64,000 nucleotides of DNA from Burkholderiales bacterium (GCA_020848435.1 JADLAC010000089.1:62001-126000); one strand, 5' to 3'; shown: positions 52,940 to 61,794, numbered from the stretch's first letter. Numbers and translations: made by a program. The notes: generated by a model from the letters alone, not told the origin.

Positions 52940-53730
52940 AGCTCGCCCTCATCGGCGTGGGCGGGCTGGGCAGGATCGTTGCCGGACATCTCGGCCGCGA
53001 TCCCGCCGTCCAGGTCGTCGCCGTCGCGGCACGAGCGCATCAGCGCGAGGCGGTGCGCGCGCTGCTTGGCGATGTCCCCATGGTCGCATCCGCCGGCGAG
53101 CTGCTCGCGTGCAGGCCCGATGTCGTCGTCGAGTGTGCGAGCCACGGCGCGTTTCGGCACTACGCAGAGCCGGTCCTCGCCGCCGGCATCGACCTGATCG
53201 CGGTATCGGTGGGCGTGCTGGCTGACGCCGGCTATCGTGAACGCGTGCTCGCGGCCGCGGCCGCTTCCGGCGCCAACCTGGAGATCCCGGCCGGCGCGAT
53301 CGGCGCCATCGACGTGGTCGCGGCGGCGCGCACCGCGGGGCTTGCGCGGGTTTCGTACTCGACGCGTAAGAGCCCGCGCGCCTGGTCCGGCACCCCGGCG
53401 GAGCGCATGCTCGACTTGGCCGCGGTCAGGTCGCCGACGCTGTTCTTCGACGAGAACGCCGAGCGCGCGGCGCTCGTTTTCACCGAGAAGGCCAATGTCT
53501 GCGCCACGCTCGCGCTTGCGGGCCTGGGGTTTGAGCGCACGCGGGTGCAATTCTGGGTCGATCCGGCGGTCGACAAGAGCGTCCATCACGTCGAGGCCGA
53601 GGGCGCGTGCGGGCTGCTTGAGATCGAGCTTGCGAACAACGTGGCGCCGTCCGACGGTAAAGCGTCGGTGCTCACGGCGATGAGCATCCTGCGTGCGGTG
53701 CGCAACCGCGCCGCGGTGCTTCGCATCTAA
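52936..53730 (+). CDS. nadX: L-aspartate dehydrogenase
   Basis: A 264-residue NAD(P)-dependent dehydrogenase with N-terminal Rossmann motif IGVGGLGRI (6-14), VVECASHGAFRHYAEP, the EIPAGAIGAIDVVAAA block and the active-site histidines at 217-218 (KSVHHVEAEG). Enzymes of this family oxidise aspartate to oxaloacetate or, in NAD synthesis, iminoaspartate. Position after MmgE/PrpD, TcuA-like and GntR genes points to a catabolic or amino-dicarboxylate role. Some MmgE/PrpD-superfamily proteins act on iminodisuccinate, an aspartate derivative, which would make the pairing chemically sensible. Confidence 0.85.
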   Translation: MKLALIGVGGLGRIVAGHLGRDPAVQVVAVAARAHQREAVRALLGDVPMVASAGELLACRPDVVVECASHGAFRHYAEPVLAAGIDLIAVSVGVLADAGYRERVLAAAAASGANLEIPAGAIGAIDVVAAARTAGLARVSYSTRKSPRAWSGTPAERMLDLAAVRSPTLFFDENAERAALVFTEKANVCATLALAGLGFERTRVQFWVDPAVDKSVHHVEAEGACGLLEIELANNVAPSDGKASVLTAMSILRAVRNRAAVLRI

Positions 53731-53905
53731 GCCAAAGCCACCCGCTGAGGCGGCGTGCACATCGCGGCGGGCGGCTCGCCCTCGACCCGGCGGATAGAGT
53801 CGCCCGCCCATCACGGCGCAGCGCGTGCACACACGCGGCGCATGCAGTGCGGAGGTCTCGCGCGAGGCCGGGTGGTGTGGCTGAACGCCGACCGGTCGCG
53901 TTGCA

Positions 53906-54817
53906 TCAGCGCAGTGCTTCGCCTCCCGGTCGCGAGGTATTGCTCAACAGCTCGAACTTGCGCTCGGGCGGCGTGCCTGCCTGGTAGTGCTTGGGGGCGA
54001 GCTTGGGCACCGTGACGGCGCTACAGACCTTGCGCACCCGATAGACTTCGATCGGCGGCGTGTAATCGGGCTTGAGCTCGCACGTCACCTCCACGCAGCC
54101 GATGCGTTTCAGCCAGGCACAGATGCGCACCTCCGCGCCGTTCGCATCGGTGATCTCCGTCAGGTACGACGCATCCGGGTAATACGGTCGGTTGGTTCCG
54201 TTTTCACCGCGCACGTCTTGCAGCAGCGTATAGAAGACGCCTTGCACTTCGAGCAATGCCAGGGCCTTCTCCATGAAACGCGTCAACGAGTCGGTGTAGG
54301 AGAATCCGCCCAGGACATCGGTGATCATCCGGAAGGTCCCCAGTTCGCCCGCGGCGTATTGTCCCAGGCGTTTGCCGTGCAGGTAGCAGACCTGCTCCGC
54401 GTCCAGGCCAGCCGCGATCCGGTTCCAGCGCGCCGTCCTGCGATCTTCGATCGAAATCGCAACCGCCCGCGCACGATGCTCGGGCCGGCGCCTGTCCTTG
54501 AAGAACACCACGTCGTACTTCGCCGACACGTAGTCCAGGACGGCGTTGCCCTCGCCGGCGCCGATGTCGAGCCAGCGATCGTGCGCTGCGAGCTCGGCCA
54601 GCGAGCGCCCGAACTCCGCCGGCAGGCTCATCGAATACGCCATCAGCGAACGGTCGACGAAATAGCCTCCGGGGACATTCTCGCCGCGGCTCTGGTAGAT
54701 CGATGCCTGTTTCGATATCTCGCCGCTGAAGGACGAATTGGCGTCGCTCTGCGCACGGCTCATGCCACCGTAGAGGGCAAGCACGCCGAGCAAGGTCAAT
54801 GTGCGTATGCGATTCAT
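53906..54817 (-). CDS. Exported SAM-methyltransferase-fold protein
   Basis: A 303-residue protein with a clear signal peptide (MNRIRTLTLLGVLALYGGMSRA, cleaved before QSDANS) followed by a class I methyltransferase-like core: WLDIGAGEGNAV (82-93) is motif I, and MITDVLGGFSYTDSLTRFMEKALALLE matches the later motifs. I chose the ATG at 54817 because it gives the export signal. SAM is a cytosolic cofactor, so a periplasmic enzyme is unexpected; it may be anchored by an uncleaved leader or have lost activity. It is divergent from the MFS exporter. Sequence 53731-53905 shows no gene. Confidence 0.7.
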   Translation of the reverse strand: MNRIRTLTLLGVLALYGGMSRAQSDANSSFSGEISKQASIYQSRGENVPGGYFVDRSLMAYSMSLPAEFGRSLAELAAHDRWLDIGAGEGNAVLDYVSAKYDVVFFKDRRRPEHRARAVAISIEDRRTARWNRIAAGLDAEQVCYLHGKRLGQYAAGELGTFRMITDVLGGFSYTDSLTRFMEKALALLEVQGVFYTLLQDVRGENGTNRPYYPDASYLTEITDANGAEVRICAWLKRIGCVEVTCELKPDYTPPIEVYRVRKVCSAVTVPKLAPKHYQAGTPPERKFELLSNTSRPGGEALR

Positions 54818-55005
54818 GTTCAATCCTGAAGCTGGGCGTGATCCGTGTGTTGACGGTCGAGCCGGGCTCAGCACGAGTCCACGATGTAAAACCCGGTCCG
54901 GCCTGCGCTCGGCATCGAGTAGAGCAAGCTTCCGGCGTTGCGCCAAGCCCGCTGTCACCGTACGTGATTGCGCGAGCGCGCGCCGACGACAGACCACGCA
55001 CGGTC

Positions 55006-55011
55006 TACAAT
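55006..55011 (+). promoter_or_regulatory. -10 element immediately before the MFS exporter gene
   Basis: TACAAT lies only ten bases before the ATG at 55021, with a poor -35 (CCGACG) 17 bases upstream. The start of transcription would fall at or just before the ATG, and there is no ribosome binding site, so a leaderless or near-leaderless transcript is suggested. Confidence 0.4.
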
Positions 55012-55020
55012 GACAGCACG

Positions 55021-56565
55021 ATGGCGCGAACGGGGAGCGTGGATTCCACATCCAACAAGTGGCTCGTGACGGTCGCCGGCATGGCCGGCGCGATCGCCAT
55101 GATCATGTCCTCGACCATCGCCAACGTGGCCGTGCCCACCGTGATGGGCGCGTTCGGCGTGGGGCAGGACCAGGCGCAATGGCTCGCGACGGGATTCATC
55201 GCGACCATGGTTGCGAGTCAGCTCTTGTCCGCCTGGTTCGTGCGCGCGCTCGGCGTGCGCGGCGCGTTTCTCTTCATCAACGGCGTGTTCTTCGCCGGCA
55301 CCGCGATCGCTTTTTTCAGCCCCAGCTTCGAGATGGTGGTGCTAGGGCGGGTGCTGCAAGGTTTTTCCGCTGGCATCGTGCAGCCGATGACCATGGCGCT
55401 CATCTTCGTGCAGTTTCCGCCGGAGCGCCGCGGCCAGGCGATGGGGGTGCACAGCATGGGCATTCAACTCGCGCCCATGCTCGGTCCTCTGATCGGAGGC
55501 TTGATCATCGACACCGTCGGCTGGCGCGAAATCTTCCTCGTGCCGGTGCCGATCTGCGCGCTGGCGGTCGTGCTTGGCATGCTCTATTTGCCCGGGCGCG
55601 AGGAACAGGGTGCGCCGCCCAAGTTCGACTGGGTCGGGTATTCGCTGCTGGTGACCTCGATCGGGACCTTGCTCGCGGCCGGCTCGAACGGACAGCGCTA
55701 TGGCTGGGGCTCGGACGCGATCGCGCTGTTGCTGGTACTCGGCGTTGCCAGCGCGGGCGCGTTCGTCTGGTTGCAGTTGCGCTCGGCATCGCCGTTATTG
55801 GATTTCTCGCTGTTCAGGATCCCGCAGTTCACGTCCGCGGTCATCGTCGGATTCGTCTTCGGCCTGGGCAACTTCGCATCCAACTACCTGGTTCCGGTGA
55901 CGGTGCAGGAGGTGCAGGGGTTGACGCCCTTCCTGTCGGGACTGATGCTGGTGCCGGCAGGCGTGCTGGTGATCGCCGGCACGCCGCTCTTCGGTCGCAT
56001 GGCGGACGTCTTTCCGGCCCATTGGATCGTGATTTGCGGATTGTGCCTGTTCGCGCTCGGCAACTACCTCATGAGCCGCACCGACGCGAATACCACCTTC
56101 CTGACCTTTGCGTGGCTGGTCATCGTCGCCCGTTGCGGCATGGCGGTGCTGGTCCCCGCGCTCAGCACCTCCGCGCTCAAGGCGCTCACGAGCGAGCAAC
56201 TGCACCGCGGCACCGGTACGATCAATTTCATTCGCCAGCTCGGGGGCTCGTGCGGCGTCGCCTCTCTGGTCGTGTTCATCGAGCAGCGCACGCAGTTCCA
56301 TGTCGAGGCCATGGCGGCAACCCAGACGGCGGCCAACACGGCGAGCATGGAGCTGCTGTCGCGGGTGAGATCGTTGCTGATCGAGGCGGGCGTATCCGAA
56401 AATGTGCTTGGCCCTGCCGCGCTGCACTACCTCGGCGAAGTGATCGAGGCGCAGGCCTACGCGCGCGGCTTCAGCGACGGTTTTCTCATGATCACGGTCG
56501 TATTCATACTGGCGGTGATACCGGCGTGGACCATGGGCAAGAGCCGCACGCGAGCTGCAAGCTAG
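55021..56565 (+). CDS. DHA2-family (EmrB/QacA) MFS exporter
   Basis: A 514-residue inner-membrane transporter with about 14 hydrophobic segments. MIMSSTIANVAVPTVMGAF in the first helix region, QWLATGFIATMVASQL, and GRVLQGFSAGIVQPM (motif A/C-like for antiporters) mark the DHA2 drug:H+ group. No EmrA membrane-fusion gene is adjacent. It is divergent from the exported methyltransferase-like gene. Substrate could be a toxic metabolite of local catabolism; nothing in the sequence specifies it. Confidence 0.88.
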   Translation: MARTGSVDSTSNKWLVTVAGMAGAIAMIMSSTIANVAVPTVMGAFGVGQDQAQWLATGFIATMVASQLLSAWFVRALGVRGAFLFINGVFFAGTAIAFFSPSFEMVVLGRVLQGFSAGIVQPMTMALIFVQFPPERRGQAMGVHSMGIQLAPMLGPLIGGLIIDTVGWREIFLVPVPICALAVVLGMLYLPGREEQGAPPKFDWVGYSLLVTSIGTLLAAGSNGQRYGWGSDAIALLLVLGVASAGAFVWLQLRSASPLLDFSLFRIPQFTSAVIVGFVFGLGNFASNYLVPVTVQEVQGLTPFLSGLMLVPAGVLVIAGTPLFGRMADVFPAHWIVICGLCLFALGNYLMSRTDANTTFLTFAWLVIVARCGMAVLVPALSTSALKALTSEQLHRGTGTINFIRQLGGSCGVASLVVFIEQRTQFHVEAMAATQTAANTASMELLSRVRSLLIEAGVSENVLGPAALHYLGEVIEAQAYARGFSDGFLMITVVFILAVIPAWTMGKSRTRAAS

Positions 56566-56632
56566 CGCGCCGCGCACGCATGCAGAGCCGGACGAAGAAG
56601 CACGTGGTCGATCTTGCCGCCGGAGAGAAGGC

Positions 56633-56893
56633 ATGAATCGGGTGCAGCGCATACTGTCGGGTCCACGCTCGCTCGCCGATGTCGCGGACGCGCTCGAGCG
56701 GCACATCGGCGACGGCAGCGACGAGGCGCGGTGCAAGGAAGCCCTGGATGCCTTGCGCGCAATCCGCCGCGATAATCCGACCTATTACTTGCGCGCGGCT
56801 TTGCGCGCCCTGGACGAGGAGGCTACGGCTTGCGAGCTTGTGCGCAAGGTGATCGCGGTGCTGCGCAAGTGGCGCTTCTATTCCGGCACCTGA
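56633..56893 (+). CDS. Small helical protein, unknown function
   Basis: An 86-residue predominantly alpha-helical, charged protein with GGAGAGAAG before the ATG. It has no signal peptide, cysteine cluster or recognised motif. It lies 67 bp after the MFS gene and 157 bp before accB on the same strand. Good ribosome site and normal codon pattern make it likely real. Confidence 0.55.
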   Translation: MNRVQRILSGPRSLADVADALERHIGDGSDEARCKEALDALRAIRRDNPTYYLRAALRALDEEATACELVRKVIAVLRKWRFYSGT

Positions 56894-56965
56894 TCGGCCG
56901 GCAGGCGCGCGTGCTGCTCGTACGCAGTATGACCAATCCTTATAGTGGTTTTCTATTTGCGCATT

Positions 56966-56993
56966 TTGCGCCGCATAGTACGGATGCTAGCAT
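56966..56993 (+). promoter_or_regulatory. Possible promoter for the biotin carboxylase operon
   Basis: TTGCGC (56966-56971) and TAGCAT (56988-56993) are 16 bases apart inside a locally AT-rich stretch (about 56931-56995) that stands out from the GC-rich surroundings. A leader of about 50 bases would precede accB. Matches to consensus are moderate. Confidence 0.4.
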
Positions 56994-57050
56994 TGGTCGC
57001 GGTCCGCCACGAGCTCCTCTCGGCGGCGGTGTGACCGAAGGGAAGGTCCG

Positions 57051-57563
57051 ATGGATTTGAACAAAGACGACGTCCTCAAGATCCTCAAGATCATCGACGA
57101 GTCCGGTTACGACGAAGTACGCCTGGAGGTTGGCGATCTGAAGTTGCACGTGCAGAAAGCCGGCGCGGCCGGCCTGCCGGCGCAAGCGCCATCCCAGAAT
57201 TTCGCTGCCAGCGCTGCACCTGCGGGCGTCCAGGCGAGCGTGAGCGCGCCTGCGGCAAAGGCGAGCGCGCCGGCCGCTCTCGCAGCTGCGCCGAGTTCCG
57301 CGGCGGAAACGATTCCTGCCGGCATGATCGCCGTGCGTGCGCCGATGCTCGGTACGTTCTACCGTGCGCCCTCACCCGGCGAAAGACCGTTCGTCGAAGT
57401 AGGCGACGAGGTCGGTGCCGAGGACACGGTCTGCCTGGTGGAGGTGATGAAGCTGTTCAATTCGATCAAGGCCGGCAGCGCGGGGCGAGTGACGAAGATC
57501 CTGGTCGAGAACGCGGCCATGGTCGAGCATGGTCAATTGCTCCTGCTGATCCAGCCCAAGTGA
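57051..57563 (+). CDS. accB: Biotin carboxyl carrier protein (AccB-like)
   Basis: A 170-residue carrier. The N-terminal helical region (MDLNKDDVLKILKIIDESGY) is AccB-like, then an Ala/Pro-rich linker (about 38-88), then the biotinyl domain with EVMKLFN, where Lys134 would carry biotin, and the thumb-type PMLGTFYRAPSPGE that marks AccB. AAGGGAAGG precedes the ATG. It shuttles carboxybiotin between the carboxylase and the transferase subunits. Here it heads an operon with accC and a pyruvate/OadA-type transferase, not accA/accD, so it probably is not the acetyl-CoA carboxylase copy. Confidence 0.9.
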   Translation: MDLNKDDVLKILKIIDESGYDEVRLEVGDLKLHVQKAGAAGLPAQAPSQNFAASAAPAGVQASVSAPAAKASAPAALAAAPSSAAETIPAGMIAVRAPMLGTFYRAPSPGERPFVEVGDEVGAEDTVCLVEVMKLFNSIKAGSAGRVTKILVENAAMVEHGQLLLLIQPK

Positions 57564-57681
57564 TCGCGTTGCAACGCGACGCACGTGACCGGCGTGCGCG
57601 ATGCCGGCAACAGGCGCTCGCTCGCATCCGTGGCGAGGTGGCGATCGCGGCGCCCTCGGCGTCGGGCTCGAGACAGTAGGC

Positions 57682-59076
57682 ATGCGACGCTTGTTCGTGG
57701 CAAACCGCGGCGAGATCGCGGTTCGAATCATCCGCGCCGCGCGCGCGCTGGGCCTGGAAACCGTCGTCGGTGTATCGGCGGCGGATCGGGATTCCCTGGC
57801 GGCGCGGCTCGCCGATCGTGCGGTCTGTATCGGACCGGCCGCGGCCGCTGAAAGCTATCTCAACATGGCGGCCGTCGTCACGGCAGCGCGCGGCACCGGC
57901 TGTGACGCACTGCATCCCGGCTACGGCTTTCTGGCGGAACGCGCGACCTTCCAGCGCATGTGCGCGGAGCATGGCGTCACGTTCGTCGGGCCGTCGGCGG
58001 CGGCAATCGAAGCGATGGGCGACAAGCTGCAGGCGCGGCGCATCGCGGTCCAGGCGGGCGTGCCCACGGTTCCTGGCACCGATCGCGTCGCACGCGCCGA
58101 GGATGCGATCGAGTTCGGCCGGCGCGCCGGCTATCCCTTCCTGTTGAAAGCGAGCGCGGGCGGCGGCGGGCGCGGCATGCGCATCGTGCGCGCCGCCGGC
58201 GACGTAGCGGCTGCGTTCGCCAGCGCCAGCGCCGAGGCCGGCGCCGCCTTCGGCGACCCGACGCTGTACATCGAACGCTTCATCGAGCGCGCGCGGCATA
58301 TCGAGATCCAGGTGATCGGCGATGTCCATGGCAACGTCGTCCATCTCGGCGAGCGGGATTGCTCCACCCAGCGCCGCCACCAGAAGCTGATCGAGGAGGC
58401 GCCCTCGCCGGTGCTCGACGACGCGCTGCGCGCCCGCATGGCCGAGGCGGCGGTGCGGCTGGCGCAACGCGTGCAATACTCGAGCGCGGGCACCGTCGAG
58501 TTCATTCTCGATAGCGATACCCGCGAGTTCTATTTCCTCGAGGTCAATACCCGCATCCAGGTGGAGCATCCGGTGACCGAGATGATCGCCGGGATCGACC
58601 TGGTCGCGGAGCAATTGCGCGTTGCGAGCGGCCTGCCGCTATCGATGCGCCAAGCCGACGTGCGCTTCACCGGCCATGCCATCGAATGCCGCGTCAACGC
58701 AGAGGCTTCCCATGACAACTTCATGCCTTCGCCCGGCCGGTTGACCTCCTGGGAGCCGCCGCAGGGTGCGGGCGTGCGCGTCGATACGCATTGCTATCCC
58801 GGCTATTTCATCCCGCCGTTCTACGATTCCATGATTGCCAAGCTGATCGTCCATGGCGCGGACCGCGGCGATGCGACGGCGCGCATGAGGCGCGCGCTCG
58901 ATGAATTCGTGGTCGGGGGCGTCCATACCACTATTCCCTTTCACCAGGCCGTGCTGGCGCACCCGGATTTCGCACAGGCGCGTATCACCACGCGCTGGGT
59001 CGAGGAACACTTCATGGGGCCGGGCGCTCGATTCGATGTCGCAGCGTCGCCGCGGTCCGATCCAGCGCGCGCATGA
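57682..59076 (+). CDS. accC: Biotin carboxylase subunit (AccC-like)
   Basis: A 464-residue ATP-grasp biotin carboxylase. FVANRGEIAVRIIRAARALG starts the domain; HPGYGFLAE, the glycine-rich KASAGGGGRGMR lid, EVNTRIQVEHPVTEMIAGIDLV (with the bicarbonate-site Arg and Glu) and GHAIECRVNAE are complete. It charges biotin on AccB with CO2 from bicarbonate and ATP. The ATG at 57682 directly begins the domain; an upstream frame extension has no family similarity. A Bug gene follows 37 bp downstream. Confidence 0.92.
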   Translation: MRRLFVANRGEIAVRIIRAARALGLETVVGVSAADRDSLAARLADRAVCIGPAAAAESYLNMAAVVTAARGTGCDALHPGYGFLAERATFQRMCAEHGVTFVGPSAAAIEAMGDKLQARRIAVQAGVPTVPGTDRVARAEDAIEFGRRAGYPFLLKASAGGGGRGMRIVRAAGDVAAAFASASAEAGAAFGDPTLYIERFIERARHIEIQVIGDVHGNVVHLGERDCSTQRRHQKLIEEAPSPVLDDALRARMAEAAVRLAQRVQYSSAGTVEFILDSDTREFYFLEVNTRIQVEHPVTEMIAGIDLVAEQLRVASGLPLSMRQADVRFTGHAIECRVNAEASHDNFMPSPGRLTSWEPPQGAGVRVDTHCYPGYFIPPFYDSMIAKLIVHGADRGDATARMRRALDEFVVGGVHTTIPFHQAVLAHPDFAQARITTRWVEEHFMGPGARFDVAASPRSDPARA

Positions 59077-59113
59077 AGAAATCGGCGTCGAGCAACATGG
59101 AGGAGCGAAGGCC

Positions 59114-60082
59114 GTGAGCGTATGCAAGCACATCAATGCCGGCATCGCCGCCGTCCTATCGATGGCCGCGACGATTGCCTGCGCGCAGACTTATCCGCAC
59201 AAACCGATCCGCTTCATCTCTCCGGCCGCGCCCGGCGGGGGGTTCGACTTCGTGTGCCGCACCGTCGGCCCCAAGGTCGCGGAAGCGCTGGGGCAGCAGG
59301 TGCTGATCGACAACCGGGGCGGTGCCGGCGGCAATGTCGGCACCGCGCTCGCTTCGAAAGCCGCCGGGGATGGTTACACGATCGTGCTCGCCTACATCGG
59401 CACCATGGCGATCGCACCCTGGCTGTACAAGGAGCTCGGCTATCACCCGCTGCGCGACTTCGTGCACGTCACGCACCTGACATCGGTGCCCTTGCTCGCG
59501 GTCGTGCCGGCAGCGCTGCCGGTGCAGAACATCAAGGCGCTTGCGGCCTACGCCAAGGATCATCCCGGAAAGCTCGCGTTCGGATCGGCCGGCGCGTCCT
59601 CGCAGATGACCGGGGAGCTGTTCAAGATGTTGACCGACACCCAGATCACCCACGTTCCCTACAAGGGCGCCGCGCCCGCCACGCTGGATCTCGTGGCCGG
59701 ACGCATCGCCATGGCATTCATGAGCCCGACGGCGACCACGCCGCACGTCAAGGCCGGGCGCCTGCGCGGTCTCGCGGTCACCGGCGAGACGCGCATCGGC
59801 GCGCTGCCCGAAGTACCCACCTCGCGCGAGGCGGGTTATCCGGGCCTCGAAGTCATGGACTGGTACGGCGTGTCCGCGCCGGCGAAGACGCCGAAAGCGG
59901 TGATCGCCAAGCTCAACGCCGAGCTCGCACGCGCGCTGCGCTTGCCCGAGGTCAAGGAGAAGCTCAACGCGGCCGGATATGAGACCGTGGGCAATACCGC
60001 CGAGGAGTTCACGGCCTACGTGCAAGTGGAATACAAGCGCTGGGGCGAAATCGTGAGGAAGGCGGGGGTGAGCGCCGAATGA
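59114..60082 (+). CDS. Bug/TctC-type periplasmic solute receptor in the carboxylase operon
   Basis: A 322-residue receptor starting at GTG, with GGAGGAGCG upstream. Signal peptide VSVCKHINAGIAAVLSMAAT, cleaved near CAQ. Loops are PAAPGGGFDFVCR and IDNRGGAGGNVGTALASKAA. It is inserted between accC and the carboxyltransferase gene, so the ligand is plausibly the carboxylase's substrate or a precursor. A REP-like repeat follows it. Confidence 0.9.
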   Translation: MSVCKHINAGIAAVLSMAATIACAQTYPHKPIRFISPAAPGGGFDFVCRTVGPKVAEALGQQVLIDNRGGAGGNVGTALASKAAGDGYTIVLAYIGTMAIAPWLYKELGYHPLRDFVHVTHLTSVPLLAVVPAALPVQNIKALAAYAKDHPGKLAFGSAGASSQMTGELFKMLTDTQITHVPYKGAAPATLDLVAGRIAMAFMSPTATTPHVKAGRLRGLAVTGETRIGALPEVPTSREAGYPGLEVMDWYGVSAPAKTPKAVIAKLNAELARALRLPEVKEKLNAAGYETVGNTAEEFTAYVQVEYKRWGEIVRKAGVSAE

Positions 60083-60097
60083 TCCGGCCGGCAGAAG

Positions 60098-60184
60098 CGG
60101 GACAGACCACGTTTTCCGGCCGCGGAACATCAGCACCTGAAGATCGCAACGCGGGCGAATTGGGTCTTGCCCCGTCTGTCCCCG
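60098..60184. repeat. REP-like inverted repeat B
   Basis: GGGACAGACCACGTTTTCCGG begins at 60099 and is answered by GTCTGTCCCC at 60174-60183; nine bases (GGGACAGAC) pair perfectly. Inside, AACATCAGCACCTGAA (60126-60141) is nearly identical to a segment of repeat C. It separates the Bug gene from the carboxyltransferase gene. Confidence 0.6.
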
Positions 60185-60212
60185 TATTTCATTCTTATTG
60201 CAGAGACGACCG

Positions 60213-61676
60213 ATGCGCGAAGTAAGAGTGATCGATACGACCCTGCGCGATGCCCACCAGTGCTTGTGGGCGACGCGCATGACCACGGCCATGATGCTGT
60301 CGATGACCGATCGGCTGGACCGTGCGGGATTCGAGGCGGTGGATCTTCCCTGCGGCGCCGCGCACGTGGACGTGGCGGTGCGCTACTTGAAGGAGCACCC
60401 CTGGGAAAAGGTGCGCCTGTTGTGCCGCAGCGTGACCCGCACGCCCATGTACGGCGCGGTCCACAGCCGCAGCGGCACGGGCTTCAATGTTGTGCCCGAT
60501 GATATCGGCCTGCTCTGGCTCGAACGCCTCGCCGCCAACGGCATGAAGCGCGTTCGGATCTTCGATCCGCTGGCGGATCTCGACAACATCATTCCGTTGC
60601 TCAGGTTCGCCAAGAAGATCGGGGTGTACGCGGTCGGCACGCTCGCGTACAGCCACAGTCCCGTGCATACGGATGCGCTGTTCGCGGCCAACACCCGCGA
60701 GCTGATCGAGCGCGCCGGGGTCGATGCGATACTGCTCAAAGACGCGGGCGGTTTGCTCACCCCGGACCGGATTCGCACGTTGATACCGGCACTGCGCGCG
60801 GTCATGCCGAAGGACATGCCGCTCGAGCTGCACAGCCACTGCGTGACGGGGCTCGCGCCGCTGGTCTATCTCGAGGGCGTGAAGCTCGGTGTCGACCGCG
60901 TCCATACCTCGATTGCGCCGCTTGCCAACGGCGAGGCGCAGCCGGCGACCCAGACGATCGTTCGCAACCTGCGCAGCCTGGGCTTCAAGGTCGAGCTGGA
61001 CGACGCCATCATCGACGACTTGAGCGAGCATTTGCGCCTGATGGCCGAGCAGGAAGGCAAGCCCGTCGGCATACCGCTGGAGTACGACGCGTTCCATTAC
61101 GAGCACCAGGTGCCCGGGGGAATGCAATCCAACTTCCGCTTCTCGCTCGCCCAGGCCGGGCTGTCGCACAAGCTGCCCGAGGTGCTGCATGAATGCGCGC
61201 GCATACGCTCCGAGCTCGGCTGGCCGATCATGATCACGCCCTTCTCGCAGATCGTCGGCACCCAGGCGGTGCTCAATGTCGTCCATGGCGAGCGCTACCG
61301 GATCGTGCCGGACGAGGTGAAGAAGTACGCGCTGGGCTATTACGGCAAGCTGCTCGCGCCGGTGGAGCCGGGCATCCTCGACAAGATCGTCGCCAACGGC
61401 TCCAAGGCGATCGCGCTCACGCCCCCGCCGCTCGAGCCCGCGGTGCCGGGGCTGCGCAAGAAGTATCCGGACATCGGCGACGAGGAACGCTTGCTGCGCT
61501 ACTCCTTTGCCGGATCGCAAGTCGACGAGATGCTCGCGGCCGGCCCGATCCCGACCGAATACCGCATCGACCAGCCGCTGGTGCGGCTGCTGCGCGCTAT
61601 CGCCAGGCGCCCGCGCCTGGCGCGGGTTCACATCCAGACCAAGGAGCTGCGGCTGGATCTCAGCGCGACCGCCTGA
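60213..61676 (+). CDS. Carboxyltransferase subunit, pyruvate carboxylase/oxaloacetate decarboxylase-alpha type
   Basis: A 487-residue HMGL-like TIM barrel with the PYC_OADA conserved C-terminal domain. VIDTTLRDAHQCLWATRM carries the metal Asp8 or its neighbours; LLKDAGGLLTP has the lysine (Lys176) that is carbamylated in relatives; HSHCVTG (207-213) supplies metal His207 and His209; VPGGMQSNF has Ser306 at the position of the carboxyl-relay Thr/Ser. It lacks a biotinyl domain, so AccB upstream must be the carrier. It carboxylates pyruvate or another 2-keto or related acid. A TTG at 60198 is an alternative start. Confidence 0.87.
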   Translation: MREVRVIDTTLRDAHQCLWATRMTTAMMLSMTDRLDRAGFEAVDLPCGAAHVDVAVRYLKEHPWEKVRLLCRSVTRTPMYGAVHSRSGTGFNVVPDDIGLLWLERLAANGMKRVRIFDPLADLDNIIPLLRFAKKIGVYAVGTLAYSHSPVHTDALFAANTRELIERAGVDAILLKDAGGLLTPDRIRTLIPALRAVMPKDMPLELHSHCVTGLAPLVYLEGVKLGVDRVHTSIAPLANGEAQPATQTIVRNLRSLGFKVELDDAIIDDLSEHLRLMAEQEGKPVGIPLEYDAFHYEHQVPGGMQSNFRFSLAQAGLSHKLPEVLHECARIRSELGWPIMITPFSQIVGTQAVLNVVHGERYRIVPDEVKKYALGYYGKLLAPVEPGILDKIVANGSKAIALTPPPLEPAVPGLRKKYPDIGDEERLLRYSFAGSQVDEMLAAGPIPTEYRIDQPLVRLLRAIARRPRLARVHIQTKELRLDLSATA

Positions 61677-61706
61677 GACCTGCATCGAGATCGAAACGTG
61701 ATGCGG

Positions 61707-61771
61707 GGACCACGTTTCCCGGTCGGAAAAACATCAGCACTTGAATACCGCAAAGCGGAAAGACGTGGTCC
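61707..61771. repeat. REP-like inverted repeat C
   Basis: GGACCACGT (61707-61715) pairs perfectly with ACGTGGTCC (61763-61771). The intervening sequence contains AACATCAGCACTTGAA, which differs from repeat B by one base. The repeat fills the gap between the carboxyltransferase and the next Bug gene. Confidence 0.6.
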
Positions 61772-61794
61772 GCGTTTTTCGTAGGAGGACTGAC

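Noticed and set aside
57051..59076. Housekeeping acetyl-CoA carboxylase accBC operon
   Set aside because: The following genes are Bug and a PYC/OadA-type transferase, whereas the housekeeping pair is normally followed by unrelated genes such as prmA and uses AccA/AccD; a second role is more likely, though sharing of AccBC cannot be excluded.
60213..61676. Loss of the catalytic threonine in the carboxyltransferase (HSHCVTG in place of HTHDTSG)
   Set aside because: The carboxyl-relay Thr/Ser of these enzymes lies in the later PGGxxT/SN motif, which here has Ser306; the HSH metal ligands are intact.
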